A stretch of DNA of 64,000 nt from Rhopalosiphum padi (Eukaryota > Arthropoda > Insecta > Hemiptera > Aphididae). The notes under the pieces were generated by a model that had not been told where the DNA came from, ran no database searches, and saw nothing but the letters and a program-made list of their open reading frames with translations. The translations under genes were made by a program, and so were the position numbers. The stretch covers positions 4,402,001-4,466,000 of the forward strand of contig NC_083599.1 in the NCBI RefSeq assembly GCF_020882245.1, given 5' to 3'. Numbering within the stretch: the stretch's first letter is position 1; each line of letters begins with the position of its first letter. Of this stretch, positions 14,301 through 26,896 are shown piece after piece.

Positions 14301-14996
14301 TCTTAAATAATTGTGAACAGACTTAAAAAATTTAATTGGTTTATTTAAGAGTAAAATACTCCTCAGAATGGACCAAAGAGAGTGTTAACTATCTTTGACA
14401 AAGATAAGCTGACCTTTTTGGCGATTATCTTTCAAAAACATTTACACTACATTCAAATATAAGTACCAAGTCTAAATAGCATGACGATATAACCACTAGC
14501 TTCCTCAGTAGACACATTACCAATGTCCTTCCGATAAGACACACAGCTTGAAATTAACTAAACTATATAATCAACAAACTAAAAGTAGGGAAAATGCTTT
14601 GATACAATCTAATTACAAACAGAATACTTATAAATAATACGCATCCAATAAAACACTAATACATCTTACATTTATGTAAACTTTATACTGCGGCGGCTTT
14701 CCGATTATAATTTTGTATTCGCTATACGTATGTACGTAGTAATAACACACTATGCATAATATACCATTTTATAAACGATAAACCTAAACACTCGCAATAA
14801 TCTGACCTGCCACTCAGTTTTGGAAAATATAAATGAGAAAAAAAAATCCTCAAAAGAATTATGCCATTAACATATTATTATATCCCAAAACGGCCAAAAC
14901 TACAGCGCTTTCAGCGATAAAAGTGACACAAAATATTTCGAACGCATGGCCCAGAATCGTATCCTGGTTATTTACAATACATAAAATATTTAATAT

Positions 14997-14999
<3 letters not shown>
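11331..14999. other. AT-rich noncoding stretch
   Basis: No recognisable gene. A GC-richer island at about 11645-11715 contains the small hairpin GAGGCACAGCCTC and may be a transposon fragment, but I found no partner end. Inverted GATA words (AAGATAAG and TTATCTTT) sit about 20 bp apart near 14400-14430. The rest is AT-rich sequence with homopolymer runs. Confidence 0.5.

Positions 15000-15000
<1 letters not shown>

Positions 15001-15032
<32 letters not shown>
15001..15032. repeat. (CA)16 microsatellite
   Basis: Sixteen uninterrupted CA units. The local open frame across it would encode only alternating Thr-His, an artefact of the repeat. Confidence 0.95.
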
Positions 15033-15033
<1 letters not shown>

Positions 15034-15036
<3 letters not shown>

Positions 15037-18020
15037 GCAAAACATTTTTACAAAGCAGAACGCAACATTTCCAATAATCACCTTCGTTTATTTCGTCCGA
15101 TATTTAGATAGTATTAAGTATAAACTATCAATTTATAGAGAATCCACACCGTACAAATCTTTATTGATGCATATATTTTGGGCTTACGTTTGGTAAATCT
15201 AGAGTTCCGCAAGCCATCCGAGCTTTTCAGTTAATCGGTTTTTACCTTTTAGCGTCGAATTCCTGGTACGTAATCGATAAATCTCTAAACAAAGACCTAG
15301 AATTAAAAACCGTTGACCAAATGCCACTACTAGGTTTCACTTAAAACTTCTAGATCATCCTTGTTCTCTAATCTCTCATTTATCACAGGCCACTATTCGG
15401 CTCGACACACCAAAGTCACTCGATAGATGCTGGCAGTGTTACTTCTCAATTTAGTTGATTAAATAAACAAATTTGGTTTTGAAGAGTTTCATCATCGCCG
15501 GACGGATGGCTTCCCCCTTAACGTATTATTTTATACGTAATTACTTATTAGTTATTATACTATAATTAATATAAATCGTGTTAGTTATCGTATATTTACG
15601 TATTGTGCTTATAACACAATTTGTATGTTATCCTTCTCGTTGGCTAGCCACTAGCTATTTTCTAATAATTATCAATAAATTGAAAACAATTTAAATGACG
15701 AAATACGTTTAAAAAGTAGATACCTGTGTGCAAATATATCAGCATTAGCTTACACGTGACCTGTATAGTATGACCATGGATAAATATTAAAATAAATAAT
15801 ATTATAATATACTCGATATATTTTAAATATTAATTAATATTATTATTTTTTCAACACATTCTTAAAAAATAAAAAATAAAAGGTATTATCAACTACCTAT
15901 CTTCAAGCATATTCTATTCGTCTAGAAAACAATAAATTATATGATAATGTATTTTCTCAAACTGGTTTTAATTATGATAAAATGAAAGAATTTAATTACG
16001 ATTGTTATATTATATATTATAATAAATATAAATTAAGTAAAAATCATGTCTGTTAGGATAAAAGGAGTATATAATACTATTTAGTTGTATGAAGGGAGTT
16101 TTTGGTTTCCAGTAATGTGACTTCATAAAATTATTACTAGTCACACACTTTTGTTGAGTAGATAATTTTTTGATTTTATTTTATATTCTATACTATTAAT
16201 ATACAATATACATTAGATAATAAATTAACATTATTTAATATTTATTAATAATTATTAAGTCATTATTTAAATTGTAATACATTACATAAAATCTATTTCA
16301 AGTTTTTAGCTAGGTATATAATATTTTTTTTATAATAAAGGGTTATTTTACAAGCAATCCTTTTATTCTTACCAATACAAAATATTTAATTTAATAATAG
16401 ATTTACTATCAGACGAACAACTACCTATCACACATCCGCACCTAGTGAAATAGTGAAATTTTGTTATTTTATTTTTATTTTTAAATTGATGTAATTTTAT
16501 ACAGGTCAGGTTAGAGTCATTGAAATAGATATTTTCAAAAACCTCAATAAACGTAAAAATAGTAACATATCACTTTCAAATAGTTTTAAATATTTTTTTC
16601 CTGAATTATTTAAGGTTAACTCAATAATCTGAGTTCAATATACGATCTGAAAGTAGTTTTCTTTTTTTTTTTTAATAACATCAAAATCAGACTATTCTAT
16701 GAGTTATGACTGTTTTTCCTATAAAATAATTTTTGGTCGTTGAAATGGTTTAATTTTATTTTTTCCGTAGGTATGCGTAGTATGGTCATCGCGAAGCGTA
16801 ATTATAAATTGCCTGAACTTTTACCCGTTAATAAATAGCCGTCTAACACCTTTTATAATGATATTTTTAATTTGTTTAGTAATTTTTAAAAATATATAAG
16901 TTTTTATTATTTAACGGGCTTCCAACAATTTTCTAGCGATACAAACTTTTTTCTCAGTCGGGAATCATTCTATAATACTATAAAATTATTTATTATTTAA
17001 ATGTTGATATATCTAAATAAAAATTCAAGTATGCTGTTTTCTAAGTTATTAACTATTATGTAATTGTGAAAATAGTCCATGCTTCGTAACGGTTTAAAAA
17101 AAAAAAATAATAATAATTTGGTACGCCACGAACGACTCGTTCAATGGTAAAAATCTTAGTATAATCGGAATGCAAATGCATTTTCCACTGAAAAAACAAT
17201 ACACGCGATTGGTTAGCATGCTTATAACGAATCGTTTGTCGTGTATATTATGCATATTTTAGGCGTCGAAGGTATTGTGCGAATTGAAATATTATCAACG
17301 ATTAGTAGAAAATATCACTAGACGTTTCAGGAAACAACGAAGATCCGTAAAGATTACCAAAAGTTTTTTTTCATTTAGCCAATCTAGAATTTAATTAATA
17401 TTGTATTCACCATTTGAATATCCATATCCACGTGATCGAACTGTTTGTGTATCCGTATATGATGTAATTGTCACGGTTTCGTGTGTCCGAGTGCATTTTT
17501 CATGTTTCAAGCAAAACATTATACGTTTATAATATTATTACGATATTCGACTCGCATCAATTTCGAAACAGGTAACCCTAACATTTTCTCAACACGAACT
17601 GTTTTTGCATAATTACGACGCCGTACGAATATATAATGACTGTTATTACAACGGAAACTACAATATTATTCAACTCGCGCTGAATAAACTGCATTCAAAT
17701 ATACGCTGGCAATCAGAACGCACTAAAACAATATTAATACTATGAACTGACGATATTAATTAAATTAATACATATTATATACACCCTCCCCGGTCGGATT
17801 TAAATTATATTTTAAAAACGTTTTAAATCTTTGAAACGAACGACGACGCGCGCTTGCGACATTGTACGTAAACTCGGGAGAATTATCTTGCGCGTTTAAG
17901 AACTATAATTGTGTGTAGTGTATTATGATAAGATAAATTATATTCGCGGCGGAGCAAGATGGTTTTCGTGAGACGATTTCGTCTTGCGACCGAAACGGAG
18001 TGGTTGCAGGTGGATACTTC
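15034..18020. other. Noncoding stretch, mostly AT-rich
   Basis: No recognisable gene. Around 15340-15430 one plus-strand frame reads S-L-x-S-R-S-S-L followed by F-I-T-G-H-Y-S-x-R-H-T, faintly like the end of a non-LTR retrotransposon RNase H region. It is too short and isolated to annotate. A CpG-richer zone spans about 17.1-18.0 kb without an identifiable exon. Confidence 0.45.
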
Positions 18021-18024
18021 TAAT

Positions 18025-18117
18025 GTCATTATATAGGCAGTGGCTAGTGGCCGACGAGCACAGCAAACACATTGAATACTTTTCATTATTATATGCCACT
18101 AGCCACTATATAATAAA
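18025..18117. repeat. Hairpin-forming inverted repeat
   Basis: The left arm contains GTGGCTAGTGGC (18040-18051) and the right arm its exact reverse complement GCCACTAGCCAC (18095-18106), separated by 43 bases. Pairing resumes outside the core (ATTATATAG on the left against CTATATAAT on the right) after a 3-base GCA bulge in the left arm, giving a stem of more than 20 bp. The size and layout would suit a structured RNA such as a microRNA precursor, or the remains of a small foldback element. The inverted repeat is seen directly; the role is unknown. Confidence 0.6.
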
Positions 18118-18258
18118 TTATTGTATTTCAGAACGTCAGAACGGCCGGTCAATAAAATAGGCGAGTCGTGTGTGTGGTACAAATAACATTTTCTCGTCTC
18201 GATGACAAACACGTTCGTGGGCCACCACTGTCAACATATATAAATAAATATATATAAA

Positions 18259-18422
18259 CAGTAAAACCTCAATAAGACGGAATCGCTTGGGACCGTGCAA
18301 TTTTTCCGTGTTAACGGGGTTTCCGATTTGACGGGGCTCGAAAAAATGAAATTTGAAAAAAAGCACCAAAGACATTTTCCGTTTTACCGATTATTCCGTC
18401 GTATATCGATCATGTGTTACTG
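18259..18422. mobile_element. Short pogo-like remnant (164 bp)
   Basis: The left end CAGTAAAACCTCAATAAGAC and the right end ATCATGTGTTACTG give partial terminal inverted repeats: CAGTAA.AC, then GACGGAAT recurring inverted a little further in. Subterminal 'gttaacggggtttccgatttgacgg' wording matches the design of pogo/Tigger ends. TA follows the right end (18423-18424), but the left flank reads AA, so the duplication is lost or the boundary is damaged. It is not obviously the same family as the 9.9-kb and 29.2-kb copies. Confidence 0.5.
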
Positions 18423-18424
18423 TA

Positions 18425-21400
18425 TTATAATTTTATGCGTTGTTACGGGTTAGGTATAGGTACGACGATATTGACACGGTACGCTATAGTCTCACAGTCA
18501 AAAATAAACTGTGCACATTTATAATATAAAATATATTATTTTTCATCATCAACACTGAAATACACGAAACTTTAGATTTCTGATAAAATTTAACGACCAA
18601 TACGGCGGTATTCTGACGTCCGGGAGTACAATTTTTTATTTAATACGCATTCATTAATCAAGGCACGCTTTTCAAATCTCTCCGACGTTCTTCGTGAATT
18701 ATTTTTCCCTCGACTTTTTAGCAGGATAATATAATATACCTATACTGAACGGTGAGCTTATTTTGTTAACATAACGTTTAACTTTTATTTTATGCTAATG
18801 TTGTTTTTGTATGAATTATTGTGATCGAATTTAATTACCGATTTTATTTTCCGTTATATTCTTCATACCACGTCATCGAGCCCATCGATTGATTATTTTT
18901 TTTTCGTGACGGTAAAAACAATTGAGTGTCTTCAAAATATTTATGAAAATAAAAATTATATTATAACAGTCGTTGTACCCGTACATAAACGTGTAGTAGG
19001 TTTATACCTACTGATCGATAAATAAATAATACTTATAATAGTTTAATAATACATATTTTATAGTATAATTATTATACATTTCAGTGCGTAGTAGCAAGTA
19101 AGTTCTTAAGAGTTTAATGATTATGATTTTATTATTCCCCATCCCTTGATAATTCATTATTATTATTATTATTATTATTATTACTGTTATTATCTTTCTC
19201 TTTTTTTTTTTTTTTATGATTATAACAATAGTTTTATAAACGCGTTTTACCATAGCCGTTTTGAAGTTTATTTATGATATTTTTTTTTATTTTTTATTTT
19301 TTTTTAACAATGGATAGTATGCAGATCGATTATTTTGCTATTACCATTAACGTGTACCACAAAAAAAAAATCGTATAAATGTCAAACTTTTAAGAAGGGA
19401 CTTCATCCAAGTGTTCGGTATATATATAATATTTTATATGTCGTTTTTGATAAATATTAATAATTTTTTTTTTTTTTTTTTAATCATTTTAATAATATTT
19501 TGAAACACAAATGTTTTTTCATGTGCAATTCATTGAACCTTTGAAGCATATGGCATTGTGTATTTAGAAATACTTAACTCGTAAAAAAAAACTATACATG
19601 TACATAATATTATTGTTTTGCTATTTTAAAAACGGATACCCTCATTCAAATAAATTTACTTGTAAACGTTTTATATCGACACAATATGTTTAAACATATA
19701 ATTAAATTTCCAAACATTAAACGTAATATTAAATATTATAGATATAATCAAAAATGATAACGATAGTAAATCAAGGTGTTTGTAATATGCATCAACTCAG
19801 AGTTTTTGGTTTTTGGAGAATATTCATAATTTCCGCTTGAAATAAAACCTTATTATTTTGAAATGTTTATTATCATATTATAGTATAGTTTTAAGCCATG
19901 CGCACTCAATATAATGCAATGCATTTGTGTAGTTACGATTACTATAATAAATATTCAAGTAATTAGGTTTCTACGGCGAAGTCATCATATTTCAAATTCA
20001 TGAGAAATTAAATAGACACACTAACTAGGTAGGTACCATCATTGTAGCCAATTATGAAAGTTTAACCTCATTCGATTGTAATTAAGGTTAGAATATTCAT
20101 GAAGTAGTATTATTTTTATTATTTACACTAGCAAAAAATCAAGTTACGAATATATAACTTTATAAATATTTATTTTAAATCTGCTTTAAACATTTATAAA
20201 CACAAATAAAAATAATATATACAAAACCCAGGTAAAGAAGTAATGATTAGTTCGATTGAAAATATTATAATTTCAAACGACATAATATTATAATAACATT
20301 ATTATGTTTAATGTGATATGAATAATACGTCATAATCGTTTAGAGTTAAGATAATACTATTATGGCCATGCATGTCATTCGTGATTTCTCAAGTGTAATT
20401 ATTGAAAAATAAAATATTTATCACGGTTTGATTTAAAGAACTTTAATTTTGTTTTGATTAAATTAGAAATAGAAACATAAAAAATAAAAACTAAACGTAA
20501 GATGAAATATTAAACGAAACTTCAAAAATAGATACATATTAAACTCTTTCAAAGTACATATTTTAAAATAAAATTGCAATCCTCTTAAAACTTATAATAA
20601 ATTAAATATATAAACAAAATTAACTCAAATGCTAACAATTCTCAAATATTATTTCTTTGCAACTTATAACAATGTTTTTGTATAATTTTTCTTCGATGTA
20701 TACGACTGACAGAATATTTTTCATATTTTTACAAAAGTTAACTATTACTGTTTGTATTCTTGGAAACACTCACGGAATATAATACAAATTAGCATATTAT
20801 TTGATAATATTTTAACTTCAAGTGGTATTATTTTTAATATTTTAAGTGTTCCAAAATTCATTTTTAGGAAAATCTAGTGATTAAGGCTATTTTTAATTAA
20901 AGTCGTTGAGAAGTATAATAATACGTCATACTAAAGGAGATACAAGTAGTCGACGTTTCACAAGAATAAAAACAAAGGGTATGATTATTTACAAATACAA
21001 ATTGAAAACATAAAATTATATTTATTTACTACGGAAAATAATAGAATTTAATTTAAAGTTTAATACTAGGCCGAAGTAAAATATTAATTAAAAAAATTGA
21101 TTTCCTTTATAAATTATTAATAATTAGGTATAATATAAACTCGTAAGCATTTGAGTTTCAAATGATATCTAATTTCTTAGAAAGAATGTATTTCGAAAAG
21201 AATTTAATGTAAAATATTTATAAAAAAATAAATTAAGTATTTCGAAAATATTTCGAGTTCATTATTTGTTAATGGTAAATAATGAACATTTTAATTGAAA
21301 TATTATTTATATTTTAGTTAAATATTATATCTTAATGAATATAGCTTATTGATCTGTGTAGGTAAAGTTTAAACTACGACACTAGATGAATGTTAGTAAA

Positions 21401-23752
21401 TCTTGAGTTTTGGCGTTTTGCTATAATTAAGTAATGCAAATCACGATGAGAAAACATGAATGATATTGTTTTTAGATCAATAAAACAATTAACGTGAATA
21501 TAAGTGCTTACCTTTTTTCCTAACAAGTGATTACCTGATTCGATTATTATTACCGGTAAGGAACTATTGATAATTAATTATTTTAAAACGATAGTATTAC
21601 CAATTTAAAATCTGTGAACTATAAATTATTGTTTTAATATTATGAATGTTTTTTTTTTTTGGAACTCAAAGAATTTTACTATTTTATTTTTTTTTTATTA
21701 TTACTATTTAAACCATTTCTAAATAAATGATAATTTTCATTGATTATTAAAATAACATTTTCACTTACCGAGAAATTATTAATGAATGTAATCAAATAAT
21801 AAAGATACGATAAGTAATGAAATTACTGCGCTATGCGGTAGTTATTACTATTTTTATTTATAATTACTTAAAAGAAAAATAATATTAGTGTAGTATACCT
21901 TTTTTCTAAAACAATTTACGAGTATGCTGTCTACTCTAGTTGTTCAACATTTCAATTATATGGAAATTATAAAAAAATATGAATATACATAATACAAATT
22001 ACATATCAGCAGGATGTTGCTGAAATTTAACACTTGACATTTCTCCTCAACCTCACTGGAATGAAGAACTTTTATGGTGTACTAGAAAAAAAAATGATAT
22101 TTTGTAAATATAAATGATATAAATTAAAATCGTAAGGATGTGAAAAAAAAATGATATTTTACTATACCCTTTTTTTCTAAGGTTATGGCGGTATGTCACG
22201 TGTATGCTATAGATTACAAAAGAAAAACAATATTGTCATCATGCTGAATATAATAACAACTTGTGATGACGTTCCAAATTATTTCGTTGATTTTAAATTA
22301 CAGTGTAGATTATGTTTTATTTTAATGAACTTTTAAATATCAACCGTTAACTATTAATTTGTTCTAGAAATAAATTAAAACATGATATTATAATAAAAAC
22401 AATGTGTGCGCTAGGAGATCATAACGCAAAACAATATATATTGTTTAATTGTAAAAGCGTATAATATTATAAATTTCAAGAATGATTTTAATTAGAAATA
22501 TCAAGTATGTAAGTTTTTAGTATCTACAGGTAGTTCAGAATCTTCAAAGAAACAATTTATATTAAAATAACAAAAATATTGTTTTATATTGTGATTTTAA
22601 TAGTATATATAAATAAATTGTATACGAACCACACACATTCAGAAAAATGCCATCAAAAAGTGTCATAATAATTCAAAATGTAATACGTAACCTTTGAATA
22701 ATAATAATATATTTTAATCAAACTATTTGTGAAAATGTCAAGATAATACGTAAGAATATTTTGTCTAAATTCCAATAAAACAAACCAATATTTCTCAAAC
22801 AAATACGTTTACGATGAATTTCTTTCACATTTGTCGATACATGCCTTCGCGCTAACAGGAAAAAACTCTTCTAAAAATCGAAAAATATCTCCCAGGAAAA
22901 GCAATATTAGATAAAATTCAATCTACAGGTAAGTCAACACGAAACTTTTTGAGAACTATATTTTCTACTCGAAAAAATAATAATAATGAACAGTTGTATG
23001 AAAAAATGTGTGTCGTAAAATAAATCGTTAATTAAATTTTTCACTTTAGCTAGAGTCTAGAAAAATGACAACATCGTATATATAGGTAGTTTTGGCATTC
23101 CATCGGAAAAAAATGGTAAAAAAAAAAAAATAAAGACTATTGGGATTTCACTAAGGAGTGGTTCCGCGTAATATCGTAATTATTAAGCGCAATCAGTTGA
23201 CATAATATGCACCACAACATAGCATAACATTTTATGAGAAAATAATGTGTTTAAATTAGATATCATCGGATACATTATTATAATAATCACCGCCATCCGG
23301 GAACGGAGCATTCTCGTGATTGCACCGCGTAAATTCGTGTGATCATAATAATTTATGGTAATTTTGAACGAAAAAAAAAGTATGCAGATTTTTGCGCGCG
23401 TTCGTAAAAATGAGGTAACCGGGCAAACGACGTTTTGTTTTTCTATGCAGATTACAAACGTAACACGCGTAGTGGTGGTGGTGAAAAAGTAAATGCCCAT
23501 ATAACGATCGCCGCGGCGCACAATGTCGGGTTGTAGAATTGTATTGTGATTTTTTTTTTTTTCTACCGAATCGATTCGTTTTTTCCTCTTTTGCATTTTA
23601 TCACGCGACTATTAAGCGACTACTTAATAATATATATAGAATACTACTATAATATTATCGTAACGCTCGTCGGCGGAAAACGTTATTGCCGCCGCCGATG
23701 CACTCGAGACACATGCAATCAAAACGCCGAGAGATTATTATATTGTATAGAA
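18425..23752. other. AT-rich noncoding stretch
   Basis: No recognisable gene, RNA gene or paired terminal repeats. It contains an (ATT)n microsatellite at 19156-19182 and many poly-T tracts. The longest open frame of the window (23183-23596, minus strand, 137 codons, with GTG/TTG starts possible) lies at its CpG-richer right end. That frame is compositionally odd (runs of T, I, K and Y) and has no domain I recognise. Confidence 0.5.
19156..19182. repeat. (ATT)9 microsatellite
   Basis: Nine uninterrupted ATT units, followed by a degenerate continuation and a T run near 19200. Confidence 0.85.
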
Positions 23753-24479
23753 CAGGGGTGGCCAAACCGCGGCCAACGATTTTTTAATATGAAATGTATG
23801 ACCTTTTTTTTTTTATTTTTACATTTCGGCTCTTCCATATATTTTATAAATATATTTGGTGGCTCGCGAGTCAGTGGCGTCATTTCAGTTTTTGTGTTTC
23901 ATTTGGGCAATTACTAACTGATTTTCCAACTCAAAATGTTTTCCACGCAGTTCGCACAGAACAGTGCTATAGTTGGTGAGGGGTGGGGGTAAATTTTCAA
24001 GTATATGGCGTTACACACAGGATTTTGAAGTATTAAATACAAACAATTTTGTCAAATATTTGTTAGAATTAAGAAGTCAAATATAGAATAATTGAGTGAT
24101 GTGTAAATAAATAATAAATAGGTAATAGATACCTTATAATAATGTAGATTTACAGGTAGTTAGCAGTATTTACAGTCGCATAATGTAAATACAAACATCT
24201 CGATTAACAATATATTAATATACTTCTTTAAAAAATACAACAAAAAAATTAACAATAAATCTTTATACTTATAAAATATCAATATTCAATATTATGATTT
24301 ATAAAAATGACCTTTAGTAGTTAAAAATAAGACTTATTATAATTTTTAAATGTGTCGACTTAAGGTCGATGTAAATGTCGGATTAGGGCAAATGCCCAAG
24401 TTGCCCCCCGCCCCCCCCCCCAAAAAAAAAAAAAATGACGCCACTGTCGCGAGTCTCTTCTGCTCGCTGGCCACCCCTG
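23753..24479. mobile_element. hAT-like MITE interrupted by a second hAT-like MITE
   Basis: The outer element begins CAGGGGTGGCCAAACCGCGG and ends GCTCGCTGGCCACCCCTG, giving a 12-bp perfect terminal repeat CAGGGGTGGCCA of classic hAT type. About 144 bp belong to the outer element; the rest is a nested insertion at 23872-24446 with its own 8-bp duplication. The outer target duplication is degraded: the eight bases on each side (GTATAGAA and ATATATAT) match at only five positions, suggesting an old insertion or drift in the flanking TA repeat. No transposase is encoded. Confidence 0.75.
23872..24446. mobile_element. Nested hAT-like MITE, 575 bp, TSD TCGCGAGT
   Basis: The ends read CAGTGGCGTCATTT and, inverted, AAATGACGCCACTG: 14 bp of perfect terminal repeat, with further subterminal similarity (TTTGGGCAATT on the left; the right has TGGGCATTTGCCC inverted). 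The 8 bp immediately outside are identical, TCGCGAGT at 23864-23871 and 24447-24454. That is the length of duplication hAT transposases make. The interior is noncoding, with a long C/A homopolymer run near the right end (24408-24435). This insertion is younger than the element it interrupts. Confidence 0.85.
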
Positions 24480-25099
24480 ATATATATATATAACGTCATA
24501 ATAAAATGGTTATGCAAATATAAGTGGGAGGCAAAACCTGTCCTGCAATAATTTGTAGGCGCTCGTTTAAACATATCCGTTTATACGGGACAAGCGCTCA
24601 CCTGCATACGTCGTACGCGCGCATAGTATACGTCGTTATAAACACACGTGTAAAAATATTATATATAGACAGTCCCGTCGGTCTGCAGCTGTAGTGACAC
24701 GACCGCCGGCGGGTGCCTCGATCGGTTGTTTACGGAGACGTGCCAAAAATAGATTAAGCCAACCCGTTCTCGATAATATTTAATATTGCCTTTTTCCAAA
24801 ACTTTCCGAACAAACCGCTCTTGCTGAACAATATAACATAAAAATATAGACGTCCGATTGATATTATATATATATATATGATATTGAGTCGTGTTCGCGT
24901 GCACGCGGTCGTAATATCGCATTGTTACACGAAGAACTCGCGATGAAACATCCAGTCGATGTCACAGGCTCAAAATTCATTTCGAATTTATAAGTGAATA
25001 TAGACCGATTTCGAATCGTGTACTTTTAAAATGTGTTTCCTCGTCCCGTTGAAAAAACAACGATAGTATATTATTAGATTTATAGACTTTAATAATTAA
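24480..25099. other. Short noncoding interval
   Basis: Moderately CpG-rich sequence with a (TA)n tract near 24868-24880. Overlapping frames on the minus strand have no recognisable domain. No splice-site or promoter pattern is strong enough to annotate. Confidence 0.5.
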
Positions 25100-25438
25100 G
25101 AGGACGTTATAGCCGCGTGTGCTGTCTCTGTCTTACTAAATCTGTAGATCATAGAAAATTTGCGTTCAGCATCTCATAGGCTTTTGTTGAGATCTTTTAA
25201 TTTAAAAGTGAGTTATAGTTATGTAAAATATTAAGACTTTAAAACGCTCGTAATTTGCTAAAAAAATTAAAATATCAATAAAAGCCTATGAGATGCCCTA
25301 GTTAATATTATTACCTTTAAGTTTTATAATAGGTAAATTGACTCTCATATTAACGCTAACATCACAAAATGTGTTCAGCTGAACGCAAATGTGCTATGAC
25401 CTACATTAATAAGAGACAGACAACACATGCGGGTCCTC
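25100..25438. mobile_element. TTAA-bounded MITE with internal inverted repeats (339 bp)
   Basis: The element is flanked by TTAA on both sides (25096-25099 and 25439-25442). The ends are long imperfect inverted repeats: the left starts GAGGACGTTATAGCCGCGTG and continues TGCTGTCTCTGTCTTACTAA; the right, read inverted, starts GAGGACCCGCATGTGTTGTC. Both arms then share ATTTGCGTTCAGC, about 70 bp in. An inner pair, CATCTCATAGGCTTTT (25171-25186) and AAAAGCCTATGAGATG, forms a second inverted repeat. TTAA duplications are typical of piggyBac-type elements, so that superfamily is the likely source. No transposase is encoded. Confidence 0.7.
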
Positions 25439-25442
25439 TTAA

Positions 25443-26896
25443 TCATAACTTTATATTGTACGGAAAAAGAATCCAAAATATTTGAATTTTGTACCATTTT
25501 ACAGTTATAACTATTTATTACAAATAATCAAGATTGATCGATGTCGTTTTTGTAGATATTATACTAACGCAAGTCTACTTACTAATGTCCAAGATACTGC
25601 CGTCCCGCGCGTCCCCATGAACAGTAGTGCTTGTATTAATATGGCGAATATCAGATTATCACTTTAAGACAACGTATAAAACAATATACTTTATCACATA
25701 ATACAAAATATTTTTTAATAAATTATTTATTATAAAACTGTTAAATAATACAACATCGAATTAGCTATACCTACTTAATTATTTAGATGTTTTTATTTAT
25801 TTATGAAATGCTTGTATGTGGGTATTTTAATTCTTTTATTTTCGACGGAGGCGGGTCTTCGGCATCATAATCAAAAATATTTAACTAAAAAAAACATAAT
25901 ATATACATATGCATATACTTACAAACATTTAAAAAAAAATCATTTGTGTTATAATTTAAAATTAAAAACAAAGGGTTTTTATTAAAGAAAAAAAAAAATT
26001 AAAAACGTTTGTATTGCCACAGGACGTATGTATAATTCTATGTAAGTGCCTGATAATATGGTCTCGGTGAATCACCCTCTACACACAATAATGTTATACG
26101 TTTTTAACATTTTGTATCATAATTTTCACTAACACTAATTTTTGAGAGAGAACTGCTGGAGCGTAGTCCAGTAAAAATTAAACAAACATAATAATATATT
26201 CATACAAATATGTAGATAAATTAAAAATTAATAAAACCTTAGCACTCGCGTAGGAACTAAAACCAGCTAGTTTTATAGATCTAAAATACATCAGCTGTTC
26301 TAAGTAAATCGCGTAGGTACTCGCTCTATTTGTAATTGATTATTTTTCATTAAATCACTGTTTGCTATAATATATTAATTCCTCGACTAAACATCAGAGC
26401 GTCCCTTATAATATGACGGCTACACCGTCGATTTTGTAAAATGTAAATCAATTTTATTGACATCTGTCCAATAAAATAATAACAATACGTCATGATTTGA
26501 TTTATTTTTATTATTCCATTGCTTCGCGTGACTTTCGTGAAAGTACCTATATATATTTTATTAAACGGAAGGAAATATTTTTCCACGCATATACGATACA
26601 ACATAAGTCGGGTGAATAGAATCAATTTATTGTTACGAGTTTATGACCTATATGGATGATTATATATTATATTTTTTTAGATATTATTGTACAAAGTTTT
26701 CGTTTTCATTATTGTGCACTCCTCCTCCCTTATCCCTTTATGTATCGTTTGTGCCGTACGTATAATAATATAGTATTCGAGTTTTATGTCACCGAAAAAT
26801 CGTAACGTTTTCACGCATGCACACAATACCGCCGTTTATCGTTGCCAAACGTGTCACATTCGAATTCGTATGCAGGTGAACAGTGAATGCGAATGA
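25443..26896. other. Noncoding stretch
   Basis: AT-rich, with open frames up to 86 codons that I do not recognise. No paired repeats or RNA genes seen. Confidence 0.5.

Noticed and set aside
14833..15111. 92-codon frame with (Thr-His)n
   Set aside because: It exists because the (CA)16 repeat has no stop codons; flanking sequence is not protein-like.
15340..15430. FITGHYS..RHT reading as an RNase H or reverse-transcriptase tail
   Set aside because: The match is a handful of residues with no supporting motifs on either side.
23183..23596. 137-codon minus-strand open frame, the longest in the window
   Set aside because: No recognisable domain, odd composition (T, I, K and Y runs), overlapping plus-strand frames in the same interval, and a local drop in stop codons caused by CpG-richer sequence explain it.
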